A stretch of DNA of 64,000 bases from Antedon bifida (taxonomy: Eukaryota; Echinodermata; Crinoidea; Comatulida; Antedonidae). Under the pieces are notes generated by a model. The model had not been told where the DNA came from and ran no database searches. It saw only the letters and a program-made list of their open reading frames with translations. The stretch lies in contig OY727103.1 of the NCBI GenBank assembly GCA_963402885.1, positions 18,130,085 through 18,194,084 of the forward strand, in the 5' to 3' direction. Below, piece by piece: positions 12,251 through 22,877 of the stretch (position 1 is its first letter; each line of letters starts with the position of its first letter). Both the position numbers and the translations under genes were made by a program.

Positions 12251-12389
12251 GTAACAGTGCTCAATCTTATGTTTAGCAGGAGCGGTGTGCATGAGGTAGA
12301 AACAAGAATATAGTATTGTACTTACCACCCGTTTGAAATTCATGCAGCACTGTTGCTATATTATAACTACTACTATAACATTTTTGTTA

Positions 12390-12680
12390 TCCCTATCATA
12401 AACAAGCCAACGCGTGTAACAGCAAACACAGCTTCAATAATCGACAATATTCTTACGAATTCACAGCAATATCATCAGATAGAATCAGGAATAATTTAGG
12501 CCTACATGGATATTTCAGACCACTGTCCTATCTTTTGCATAAATAAATCGGTTAAAATTCCAACAAAACATGAACACAACAAAGAGTTACCGCGTAGCTA
12601 CTCCCGTCGCAATAAAGAACTATTCAGAACTAAACTAGAAAGGCAAATCTTGGAAAATGTAATAATGTTTACAGAAAAGA
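12390..12680 (+). pseudogene. LINE endonuclease fragment
   Basis: In one plus-strand frame, interrupted by a single TAG near 12498, the translation runs KPTRVTANTASIIDNILTN, then YMDISDHCPIFCI, then a basic stretch with YSRRN. The order 'PTR.t..sasiIDNI.tN ... DISDHcPIf' is the C-terminal part of the apurinic-endonuclease-like domain of non-LTR retrotransposon ORF2; the SDH motif holds the catalytic histidine. The frame stops where a different repeat begins (about 12655). The reverse transcriptase is absent, so this is a truncated fossil. Confidence 0.65.
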
Positions 12681-13240
12681 GAACAACGTAACAACATCCT
12701 AAAGCTGCATTCACACGAGTTCAATCGTGTATATTATTTCGTTTCGTGAAGTGTAACTTGTTTGTTGTTTGATTCAACCTGTTAGTGGCGGTATTATCGC
12801 TGTTGGTTGTGAACTAAATTTTAAAAAAAAACAACAACAACTGTAGCTTTATAAAGAAAAACATTACTTACCAGTGATATTTAAAGATATGTTATTGCGT
12901 TTTACAATACAGTACAACAACTCAAATAAGAAAATCAGTTGAAGCATTTACTAGTCTTGCATGATGCATATACGGTACAGTACACGGAAAAGAGCGTATT
13001 ATTCATCGCAGCATTGTTGGTCCATTGTAATTCTTCAGCCATTAATAACAAAAACTTTTTTACAATAGAAACATTGCTAAGGGCAGTAGATGTAAACAAT
13101 GATTCTGTATAGTAATTTTGTTTTTCATATTGAGTAAGTGTTTATTTAAGTACGCTGTGGTCCTCAAACAAAAAAACCTCGAAGAAACTTACTTACGATC
13201 CACTTGGCTATTCTAAGCTGAGATCGTATTAGAGGTCACC
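12655..13240. repeat. duplicated repeat block shared with 26970-27375, 27505-27800 and 39660-40080
   Basis: The segment beginning AATAATGTTTACAGAAAAG is nearly identical to one upstream of gene 3 (block A) and partly to one upstream of gene 5 (block B). In gene 1 and block A it runs directly into the same first 130 bases of piggyBac remnant. The copies therefore moved as part of a larger locus duplication rather than by independent insertion. Confidence 0.7.
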
Positions 13241-15494
13241 GGGTCAGATGAACTCTTGACAACTCCTGAATTCAGCAAGATTATGTCACGCAATCGTTTC
13301 GAGATGATACTAGCCTACTTGCATTTCAACGACAACGCACAGCGTCCTTTTCAAAGTCAGACCTGTACTTGACCACCTTTTGCCAAAATTCAGAGAGCTG
13401 TACAACACTGGATTTCAAATATCAATTGACGAGGGAATGCTTTCATGGCGTGGGCGACTTGGTTTCAAAGTATACAACCCTCAGAAACCAGTGAAATATG
13501 GGATAAAATCGTACATCCAGACAGATTCTAGTTATTGCTGGTCTTTGAAGACATACTGTGTTGTTGGTGATATAGGTTGGAAGTTACCGTTGAAGGGCTG
13601 TTAGGCAACCTTGCAAATAAGGGCCACAAGTTGTTCATGGACAATGTCTATAATTCTGTAAGACTTATTAAACGTTTACTTGATATAGGTACGCATGTAT
13701 GTGGCACACCACGTAACAATCCCGTAGCCAGGATTTTTACAGGGGGGTTCTTTTTTTCCCAAAAAAGGGCACTTCTCCCCTTTATGGGAATTACCCTCCG
13801 GTGTAACCTTTCCCACCCATTGACTGCCTTTTAAGATTTAATATCAAACGTATATCAAAACACCAATGCTGTTGGTCACCAGCCACAAGAGTACCCCCAT
13901 CCCCTAAGAGATTCCTGGCCCAGGACATTGGCCCCACCATGGTTGGGGCTGAGGTAAGAAAAATTGGAAAAGATAGAGCGCTAGATGCTTGGAAATTAGT
14001 TTTATATTTTGAAAATATCAGGCTATGTTTGGTAGAAAATATGCCTGATACTGTACACCGCACCAAAGCCAACTGTTGCTGTCCGACATCATGACAAGCT
14101 TGCATGTTTCAGTCCTATCACGTAAGGAAAAGGCAGAAGAGCACTAAATTGCTCTCCTTGTGTTTTCGAGGAAATAATGACCCCAATCCAGGATACAGTC
14201 CAACAGTCGTACAAAACGTACTACAGTCGTACAAAACAAGAAATAAGGCCATGGCCTAATAACTTGGCTGGAAGTCATTGGCCAACTAGGTATACTTGAC
14301 CCGGCTGGGCTAGCCTACTATGTTAGGCCTAGGCTTAGCCTAACTAGCTAGAGTAAGTAGGTCCCATGGGCTAGGCTAGGCCTAAAAAATCGGACAGAAA
14401 AAGGTGGAGTTATTTACCTGTATTTCACTAACATAAATCTAACAAGCAATAGTCAACAAAATATTATAATTATATAAATAATTACAATTATAAAAGTTAC
14501 AAAGTATCATTTTAAAGTTAATATTGTGCCTTAAAAAAGTTATTTGATTGTCAATTGGCTGTGTTTACAAAGGGCTGTCACACGCGCGATGCTGGCTATA
14601 CTAGAAAGCTGGAAGGATGACAGCACATGTTTTTCCACTGTATTTTAGTAACCAAAATGGTTGACATTTTTCGGGGAAAATAATCATAAAAGACAAAAGT
14701 GAAGAATCTCTCCCTCCAATTATTACACATTATTTAGGTCTACTATTAAATGATGGTCACAAAGAGGAGACCTGCGCAAGAAGGATCAAGTAATTAAGCA
14801 AGGAGTTGTTAATTAGAACTCCTTATGTAAGCAGGCCTAGAATTAAACCATAACACTCAACACACCACCACACGTGGCGAACGTCCCTACCAAGGCAACA
14901 CATGCGCAGTGTAACTAAAATGAACTAACTTATTCTGCGGGGCATATTATATATAATAGGCCTAGTCAGAGATGGCAAATGATGTAAAATCACGAATTTT
15001 CTTTGTAAAATAAATTTGAAAATTGAAAATACGATGGAAACGGCGGAATTACTAGGGCCTATCTATTTTATGATACGATCTTGCTATATTAGTAATAAAA
15101 GTAAAATTTGCCTGCTGGCTATACTACAGAAAAGGCAAAAAATCATCATATGGGCTAGGCCTATGCATAGGCTAGTCTGGTTTGAAAGGGCACTTCAGGA
15201 AAAGGGGGTTTCGTTCGAACCCTACGAACCCCCCTGGCTACGGGCTTGCGTAATAACAGGGGTGAACCACCTCCTATTCACAATGCTTCGCCTGTCAATT
15301 TGCCTGTTGGTGGCGACATTGCACGCCACAAAGATGATTTTCTTTGCCTAGCATGGCGTGACAAGAGAGTTGTCAAAATGGTTACAACTCTAGGCCAAAA
15401 CACAATGACTGAAGTAACTGTTCGACAACGCGGGGTAGTTGGCCCACAATATTTAACTAAGCTGTACTTCTCTGCTACGGATGAGTTCTGTTGA
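13200..15494 (+). pseudogene. broken piggyBac transposase, split by a hAT-like insertion
   Basis: Three pieces in order match a piggyBac-type DDD transposase. About 13240-13350 gives EFSKIMSRNRFEMILAYLHF. About 13355-13575 gives FQISIDEGMLSWRGRLGF and the KPVKYGIKSY box. About 13577-13719 gives the GHKLFMDNVYNS box. After a 1.5-kb insertion, 15249-15494 resumes with NNRGEPP and the WRDKR box. The three expected catalytic aspartates (DEGM, MDNVY, WRDKR) are still readable. The reading frame changes near 13350 and 13577, a stop occurs at 15494, and the N-terminus is missing, so it is dead. The first 130 bases recur at 27376-27505. Confidence 0.85.
13717..15248. mobile_element. 1.5-kb hAT-like non-autonomous element inside piggyBac pseudogene
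   Basis: The ends are CAATCCCGTAGCCAGG (left) and the complement of CAAGCCCGTAGCCAGG (right), each followed by a G-run and GTTC. It sits exactly between codons of the piggyBac box GTPRNN / NNRGEP. The flanks repeat CGTAA exactly, or eight bases with one mismatch (CGTAACAA, CGTAATAA), consistent with a hAT-type target duplication. No transposase is recognisable inside. The same end type occurs at 3883 and 6487. Confidence 0.75.
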
Positions 15495-15499
15495 GTTTA

Positions 15500-16290
15500 T
15501 TTATTTGTTAATTTGTTGTTATACAACGAATACTATGAAGCCTTTCATATTCAGCAACATATGCATTGGCAGATATTTGTTGACCAGTTTTCAATTTAGA
15601 ACGCCAGAAGGTTCGGTTCGAGGCGAGAGTTTCCCAAGAACCAGTGGGAATTTTAAAAGAAAAAAGATCACGCTTAATAAATAAATAGGAACACCTAAGA
15701 TTGAGCGCAGACAGCGAAAGTGAAAAGAGTTTAATCTTTTCTCCTGATGACAATACGTGGTCCAGGACTCCGAGCAATATAACAGGACACTTAGCACACA
15801 TGCAATGCGTTTTCAACTTGGTGTTAAGGTTATGGTTGTTCCATACACAAGCACAAAGTCTTCCAAAAGTGGTTGCTGCTTTTCCAATTCGTGTATAAAG
15901 CTCAACATCTAGTGAGTTAGTGTCACTTACTGCAGAACCGAGATAGGTGAATTTACAACTTCTAAGGGTTTACCATAAAATAAAAATGTTAGGTGGTTCT
16001 TCATCTGCGCCCTGAGCCAGGATTATTGTTTTGCCGATGTTGATCAACATTCCAAAATCTGAGCAGGCCTTCAGAAAGGTCAGGAACTGCAAGATTCCTG
16101 TAATTCAGACAGGAAGTGGGCAGCAATGCCAGCATCATTCGCATACAGGAGTTCATGCACACAAACTTGCTTGATCTTTGTCTTCGCACGGAGTCTAGAC
16201 AAGTTAAAAAACCACGTGTGGTTTGAGAGTGCATCATAATACAAGAATGTTCTGGAAAAGTATATTTGAGAAGAACGGCCGCCCAAAAAT
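15500..16290 (-). pseudogene. LINE reverse-transcriptase fragment
   Basis: Minus-strand translation, with frame changes, gives in order: NLSRLRAKTKIKQVCVHELL, then YANDAGIAAH (the YADD-type catalytic box with one aspartate replaced), then FGMLINIGKTIIL, then FTYLGSAVSDTNSLDVEL, then LLYCSESWTTYCHQEKRLNS and FHFRCLRSILGV. This is the palm/thumb part of a non-LTR reverse transcriptase. Stops and frameshifts, and the altered catalytic box, show it is dead. It abuts the end of the piggyBac remnant. Confidence 0.8.
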
Positions 16291-17110
16291 GTTTTCTACA
16301 TTCGCCCTTGTTGGCCTATTCCATAATGTTAAGTATGTTTCCAGGACGTTGAGTTACGTCAAAATAAATTACTCAATTACTCATTCGAGCGTGTCCCAGA
16401 ACCGATAGAACCAAGACAAAAATCAAGAACGATCACTAAAAAATGTGTAAAATATTAGCTCAACTTCACATTAACTTATCACGGTGTAGGAGATACCGTG
16501 AAAAATAGGTTTATAGCTAATTTGCATATTTATGCGCATTTGCATTTAAAGGCGGTGGATGAAAGAGAGTTGATTTGTTGTATCTGGTCAGGAAAATATA
16601 TTCATTTAAAACCGGAAAAACTTTGCCTATAATTTTGTTCCGGTTCAACATATTTTTAGCTAGATTCAGTAGCATAGGTCGAATGCAATTTTAATAATAA
16701 AACTGAACAGAGATGGATAGCCGTTCTTGGACAGAGATACTCTCTCTGAATCTTGTATTACCATTTTGTAGTGTCATCTTTAATCAAATCGACCAGATAA
16801 CCGTATTGGTGAGGCGTGATTCGAAAATAATTGAAGAATTCTTGTTTTCCCCTTCTGGCTAAATAAATAAAATTAATGCGGAAAGAATGATATCTTCCTC
16901 ATTATCATCTGATGATGATCAGCCACGGATACCAGTTTAATGAAAATAATGTTTGACACCGTTGTCTTGATGCGAGGTCACGGAAAACGTGACAGAACAG
17001 GTGTGAATGTTTTTCACGGAACGGTAAACGGGCGCGTTACGTTGAAATCAACGGCGCCGTCTTCCGTTCCGCGAAACGGAACAGGTGGGAACGCCCATTA
17101 ACTATGTTGA
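16290..17110. other. gene-free stretch with a palindromic repeat remnant
   Basis: No gene is seen. About 16975-17095 contains the CGTCTTCCGTTCCG motif in inverted arrangement, related to the hairpins in intron 2 of genes 4 and 6 (31218-31277, 42184-42243). Confidence 0.5.
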
Positions 17111-17210
17111 TCTATTTTTCAGTAGGCTAGCTTATTGATACCCTGCTAATGTAGACCTATGCTAATGACGTCATCGTCATCAAAAATGTATATACAGACA
17201 ACGGAACATC

Positions 17211-17410
17211 TTACCTTTGTAGACTATCCGTTAAACGTGTAAACGGATAGTTTTTTTCTGCCAAAATAATAAAGAAGCTCAAAATGGTTAGTAGATTGTG
17301 GTGGTCTAGATTCCTCAGAAAACCACAAAATGACATTTTCAAACTCTCTTTTATCATTCCAAATCAAACCTTGGATCACATAGATTATTCTAATGCATGT
17401 TTGCAGAAAT
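17211..17410 (-). pseudogene. decayed copy of sialyltransferase exon 3 (3' half)
   Basis: On the minus strand this aligns with the last part of gene 2 exon 3 (about 18546-18750): the GATCCAAGGTTTGATTTGG, GAGTTTGAAAATGTCATTTT and GTTTTCTGAGGAATCTAGAC segments, the CCGTTTACACGTTTA segment and the same CTACAAAG/GTAAGA donor are all present. About 25 bases are deleted near the 3' end and there are further small frame-changing indels. Sialylmotif L is missing. Intron-side similarity continues to about 17110. It lies just downstream of gene 2 and is best read as the remnant of a seventh copy or a partial duplication of gene 2. Confidence 0.85.
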
Positions 17411-17793
17411 ATTATTATTATTTATTTGTATTTCCAATTTAGTTAGCCAAAACCCTGTAGAAAAAAAGACATCCTGTTTTATCAATTTTCAATTGATGAA
17501 TATTGAATTCAATAGATAGATTCAAATTGAGACCTAAAAACCTACTTTTTAAAATCTATTTTTGTTATAGTTTTAAATCAAATTCTTAACCGCTAAAACG
17601 TATCTTGGATTTAGATGCTCGTAAACTGATTATTGAAACGACCTAAATTACCCTAGCAAGCTTCGCCACCCTACCCTGAACTCTACTGGAGCCCTCGGCG
17701 GACCGCAACCTTGGTTCTTGCTTCGCTTGCAAGGCCCCTCAAAATCTTTATAGATCCGCCCCTGTAGGCCTATTCAATCTATTCGGTTAGGCG

Positions 17794-20700
17794 TTAAAAT
17801 ATTATGCCATTTTGGTTAAATAATTGTCGTTGAAGGACGCATTTATTCGTAACCATTCTTAAATATTTTCCTTCCTTCATCTCGATAAGTTTCTTATATT
17901 CATTTGGCATTTTATGAGAGTTGTTAAATGAAAATCTGGATTTCCCATCATAGTGAACTTTAATTTTTCTTCCATCAGGTGCAATGCCAAAAGGATAAAA
18001 TCCATACAGTGATATGATATCGCAAAACTGCACGGCTGCAGTGTACAGATACAGGCCGGATGAAATTTTATCTTTCATGTTCCAGAATCTGAAAAAAAAT
18101 TGAGAACTACTGTACTTGATATACTTTTTCATAATTCTCTAGGCCATGTCAATCGCAATTTTGAGTGGCGCAAGTTTTCTTAAGGAGACCGAAGAAAGCC
18201 TTAATTTTTTAAGCATACAGGCAAGCTCTCAAATACTACCAACTTAAGAAGGTCTAGGCCTACTAGACCTTCGCTTAATGAAATAAAACACATGCATTTG
18301 TTTTTCAGCTCAACTTGTCAGTCCTATCCTTTCAAATCACTATAATGCATTGCATTTAGACATAGTTTTCCGCAGTGCGTACAAATGGGCACCCATCCTT
18401 TTAATGTAATCATAAGTAAGAGAAAAAATAGGCCTAACTCTGTCAGTAGGCTAGCCTTATCAGTAAACTACTACCCTGCTAATGTCTGTGCATCATCGTC
18501 AGACATTTACCCACACACCAATATACAGACAACGTAATATCTTACCTTTGTAGATTATCCGCTAAACGTGTAAACGGATAGGCAATTGCAACATTCAAGT
18601 TTGCTGTGTCAAAATAATGAATAAGCTCAAAATGTTTAGTAGTTTGTGGTCTAGATTCCTTAGAAAACCACAAAATAACATTTTCAAACTCTCTTAATCT
18701 TTCCAAATTAAACCTTGGATCACAGATACTATTATTTGTAATGCATCTTTGCAAAAATGCCATTGACTCCTGATTGGCAGACATTATGTTCGTTTTGTTT
18801 CCAACATCATTTACAAATTCTTTTATAGGAGCCATGTTTGATCTCATCACAAAGTCATGAGCGTCGATTTCAGAGCCACATCCACTGTTCAGAAGAATTC
18901 CACCATTGCCGACTACTGCGCATGTGCGATGCCGAGAAATTGTCTTTCCTTTTTTTTGTAGGTATTTATAAAAATGAGTACCCTTTCTGAATTGTTTCAA
19001 ATTCGAATACTTGCCACGTTGAATAAAAGGTATTAACACACTTGAATTGAATTCCTTCGTTTTATGCCTATGAGTAAAATAGAAATATATTATCATCAGT
19101 GCATTTTTGCCATGTTGATGACAATGTTGTAATAATATTTGTCTAGGCCTATTCTTTATATATTTTCATAACGTAAAACAAATTTTTTTTTTACATTTGA
19201 TTTTTTTATTATTTATTCTTTCTTTCAAACAAACAATGCTAAGCGGCAATTGCAGGCTGACTATAAAATTTACAATTAAAATACAATAAAGATAAAATAT
19301 AAATAATGATTACATTCAAAACAATAAATTGAGAATGACTAGTTATCAATATCCAAGGAATTGCTTGATAAAAGACAGAAATTGTAAAACGACGACGAAA
19401 GTAAATAGAAAACAAAGTTTTTTTCAAACCTTAATACGACGACAAAATTATTATTATTATTATTTATTCAGGCAAAAGATACATTTAACAAAATATATTA
19501 CAAATCAACAAAATAAAATTAAACGACGCAAGAAGAAAAAAACAATTTTTAACACGAAAAAGATGTTTAGGCCTACAACCAAGATTATGAAGAGGCAAAT
19601 TAAAGTAAAATTACGAAGAGATCACATTGAAAAACACATTTATAGGACTTCTTCTTGAAATTCGGAGAAATCTACAAGAGCTTCTTAGGGAATAAAGGCT
19701 TATTATTAAAATACTTTGGAAAGAGAGAGAGTGATTTGGCCTATTGTGTAGAAATCAAGGAAAGTTAGATTGGATGAAGTTAGAAGGGCACTGCACGTTT
19801 GGTGTGCGAGGAAAGCTGTTTGCAATCCGTACGCCACAACAAACACAGCATTTAATAGTGTCTTGTATGTAAAACTTGGTTGTCATTCGGACATAACGCA
19901 GGGACGTAGACGCAACGCAAGCGGTAAAGTAGTTCGTGTAATCCATCGCTTTTGATTGATCACTATGTTTGGTTCCCACTAGAAACGCAACACAACGACG
20001 TAACGCAACGTACGGGATTTGACCAATCACAAGCGATGGATTATTCTAACTGCCGCTTGTCATTGGTTAACACGCTTGCGTTGCGTTTACGTCCTTGCGT
20101 TGCGTTCTAGTGAGAACCAAGCTTAAAGACGCAACACAACGACGTAACTCAACGTACGGGATTTGACCAATCACAAGCGATGGATTATTCGAACTGTCGC
20201 TTGTCATTGGTCAACTCGCTTGTGTTGCGTCTACATCCTTACGTTGCGTAGGAAACAAGCTTCACTGGTGTTGCGCTTGCGTCGTTGCGTTGCGTCCTAG
20301 ATGGGAAGCAAGCATCGTGGGTAACATTATTTTCTTTATAAAACTAACAAACAGAACTTTGCATTTCTCAGACATCAGGGACACTTTCAGAGACCCAACC
20401 ATCGAATCAATCCAGATCCTTCCGAAAGGCAATGCAATCCTCGATGGTAATAAGTTAATTTTTATTTTGAACAACAAACAGTATATTATATTGGTATATT
20501 TTGATATATCCGATCCCATATGTAATAATGATAAACAAATGTTGGCAGGACCAACCTGGTAAATCAATATCATTGAAGTCAATTGGTTACAAATGGACAA
20601 ACTTACCTTAAGTTGAATACTTTGGTTAAATCAATGGTTTTACTAAATTCAGTATCAAGTAATTCCTTCAGCGGCTCCTCAACAGTTGAGAACAATCTGT

Positions 20701-20907
20701 GAATCAAAAATACCATTGTATTTCTTAACAAGCAGTATGAAACATATAACTCGGGTACTAAAAATAATATGTTTTTACTAACCTTGGACAATACAGTATG
20801 TTTGTGTCTTTACTGCGTGTTGATAAAGATAGTAGAGAAAATGAAGTAACCAATATAGATAAGGTTGTTATAAACATGAACAAGATAAGCCTTTGACGTC
20901 TATGCAT
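17794..20907 (-). CDS. gene 2: ST8Sia-like sialyltransferase (GT29), 4 exons, 343 aa
   Basis: Predicted Golgi sialyltransferase. Exons: 20783-20907, 20607-20696, 18546-19067, 17794-18088; all junctions are GT-AG, phase 2. Exon 1 starts [12 protein letters not shown], a basic tail followed by a membrane anchor (residues about 6-28). The stem exon is the shortest of the six (29 full codons) and reads FSKTIDL, so the glycosylation site seen in the other copies is lost. Motif L has the regular TCAVVGNGG and SGCGSEID core. Motif S ([20 protein letters not shown]) and the HKMPNE motif VS are intact, as are all four disulfide cysteines. The C-terminus continues about 12 residues beyond NKC...L ([12 protein letters not shown]), unlike the other copies. 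A second glycosylation site (NVS in genes 3-6) is NVA here. Probably active; acceptor unknown. Confidence 0.85.
19865..20310. repeat. cluster of three palindromic GCAACGCAAGGACG repeats
   Basis: Three consecutive related units (about 19865-19965, 19966-20122, 20123-20262) contain CGCAACGCAAGGACGTA-type arms facing inverted arms around a TTGACCAATCACAAGCGAT core, bounded by CTTGGTTC(T/C)CACTAG / CTAGTGAGAACCAAG. This looks like a MITE family. Related copies lie at about 47255-47395 and in intron 3 of genes 3 and 5. The cluster is inside gene 2 intron 2. Open frames here are artefacts. Confidence 0.7.
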
Positions 20908-22358
20908 GGCTTTCTATTGAAATCAGATAATAAACATAATAATACGGTATTTATTATAATAGTACATTATTAATATATATAAACACATCAGGCACAGAAC
21001 ATGAATCCTAAACCGCCCGGTGATATACTGAAATTAGATTAATTAATTTGAAAAGATAAAGATGAGGAAATGTGTGTGAATGAGAAAAAGTCGCCCTTCG
21101 TCGAACCTTCTGCTTGATATGCAGATGTCTTAACCATTAGACCACTGGGGCTGTCATGGTATAGTTCAAAAGTATCATGGAGGGACAGGTTGTAGAAATG
21201 TTCAACATGTGCAATTATTAATAAGTCTGCTGAAAGATATTAAGAGACGACAATTGAAACGACCACGACTATAGGGCCTATTTTGTGTTATAGGCCTACC
21301 TTAGTTCAGTTTGCAGTTTGTGCGCGCATGGTTTGTTTGAGCATGGAGGTACATGTACGTGGAAACAAAAATCAATTGGAAGTTGACCAACCCTCCCATT
21401 CAGGGATGATGAGCTCCGGGATGCCATGAACAAGTAGAGAAGCCCGTCATGGTCCCACCCTGGCTAACGGGAATCTCGATTATCTAATTGTATAATAATA
21501 ATAATTTAAATATTTTAATTAATAACGTAGCTTTTTATTCTCAAATTTATATAAATCAAAAAGTTAAAATTAAAATAAACAGTGCATATCAAGTAGATCA
21601 GCAGTGAAGTCAACTGATACAATGTATTTGTCAATGACGGCCATACAGTATGTGTCTTCAGAAAACAGCTACAAGAACACAACATACACTATGGTGCTGA
21701 CATTGATTGACTTTAAAAAGAATCACAGATACATAGAAATAAATATAAAAACATAACACCAGGCATATCTATAGAATCTAACAAAAAATACCTGTATTTC
21801 ATACCGTGATCAAAGCCTGCGTATAGGCTTAATAATAATTGAAAATATACCCTTAAGTTATATATTAGAAATGTGAATTAACGGGTTTCCTGAGAGCAAA
21901 GAAATTAATAAAAGGCGTAACAAAATAGGCCGATTTTGACAGAGGGTTATAAAAGGCATCAAATAGGCGTACTTACCGTCAATGTTTTGAAGAATAAACT
22001 TATAACTTAAAACAAAATAAATACTCTGACAACGGTACGGTATTAAAATATTGTGGTGTGATGAATCACAAAAATGACCACACGTCACAACAAAATAAAG
22101 ACAAAAGTAAGCCATAGAAGAGTGAAAAGTCATTGGAGCTTACGATCCAGACAATTCTTATCGAACTCTCGTCATGCAAACACACAAAGAGGGATTTAAT
22201 GGTACGTTACGTTTTTTTTGTACTTCATGGTACTTGTGGCCTTAATAAGTTAATGGTCAAATGTCAAATGGCAGAGTTCATGTTAACATTGAACATGATT
22301 GTCTTTAGTTTGTTTGTGTAATTCTCTCTTTGCAAAGAGAAATAGTAGAGACTACCAA
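20908..22358. other. intergenic stretch upstream of gene 2
   Basis: I see no gene. A tRNA-like segment is at 21091-21152 (separate entry), and a repeat with CCCTCCCATTCAGGGATGATG lies near 21390. The short open frames at 21858-22133 and 22133-22321 match nothing I know. Confidence 0.45.
21091..21152 (-). other. tRNA-like pseudogene or SINE head
   Basis: The minus strand reads AGTGGTCTAATGGTTAAGAC (A-box-like, D-arm), then TCTGC-ATATCAA-GCAGA (a five-base-pair stem with seven-base loop, like an anticodon arm), then GGTTCGACG (B-box-like). The acceptor stem does not pair and the T-arm is incomplete, so it is not a working tRNA. It fits a tRNA-derived SINE or tRNA pseudogene. Confidence 0.4.
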
Positions 22359-22686
22359 TTAAAGATGTATTATCCCCCAAAAATATGAAAAATGAAGATT
22401 AATTGAATCAGTCTTTTAATATGTTATTTTGTAGTTTTAATAAAGTTAATCACTTCAGTAGAAAAAAACGAAAACAAATAATGTTTTCACTTATAAAACC
22501 AAAAACCCATTGACTGGCAGCCAATTTGACAATTTTTGGCTATAAATTACAGTTTTTTCAGGTAAATACATTTTTTTATGATCCAATTTTTGGTCAAAGT
22601 GGATAACTATTATGTTACATTAAAATGAAATATTAAAAAAAAATTGTTTTAAGAATTATTTTTTCAGGGGAACAATACATCTTTAA
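22359..22686. mobile_element. TTAA-flanked MITE, copy 1 (piggyBac-type)
   Basis: It begins TTAA-AGATGTATTATCCC and ends GGGGAACAATACATCT-TTAA. TTAA target duplications with matching inverted ends are the mark of piggyBac-type transposition. Two further copies with the same ends and internal sequence are at 50771-51123 and 59887-60440. There is no coding content. Confidence 0.8.
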
Positions 22687-22877
22687 ATAGAACTTTTTAA
22701 ATATTTCAAATTTTTATTTTGTATATAAATGCATTTAATAGTGACAATTCTGAACATTTCAAATTGTGAACACAATTTCAATTAAATTTAGGCATACTAA
22801 ACAATGTTAGCACTCGAATTGCACTCGTGAAATACACGCGCATACGTTACTTTTCGTTTTTGTTAAAAATATTTTCG

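Noticed and set aside
17221-17410. An alternative exon 3 for gene 2
   Set aside because: It lies downstream of gene 2's last exon, lacks motif L and carries frameshifts, so it cannot serve as an exon.
21091-21152. Functional tRNA gene
   Set aside because: D-arm and anticodon-arm-like parts are visible, but the acceptor stem does not pair and the T-arm is incomplete. Listed only as a tRNA-like remnant.
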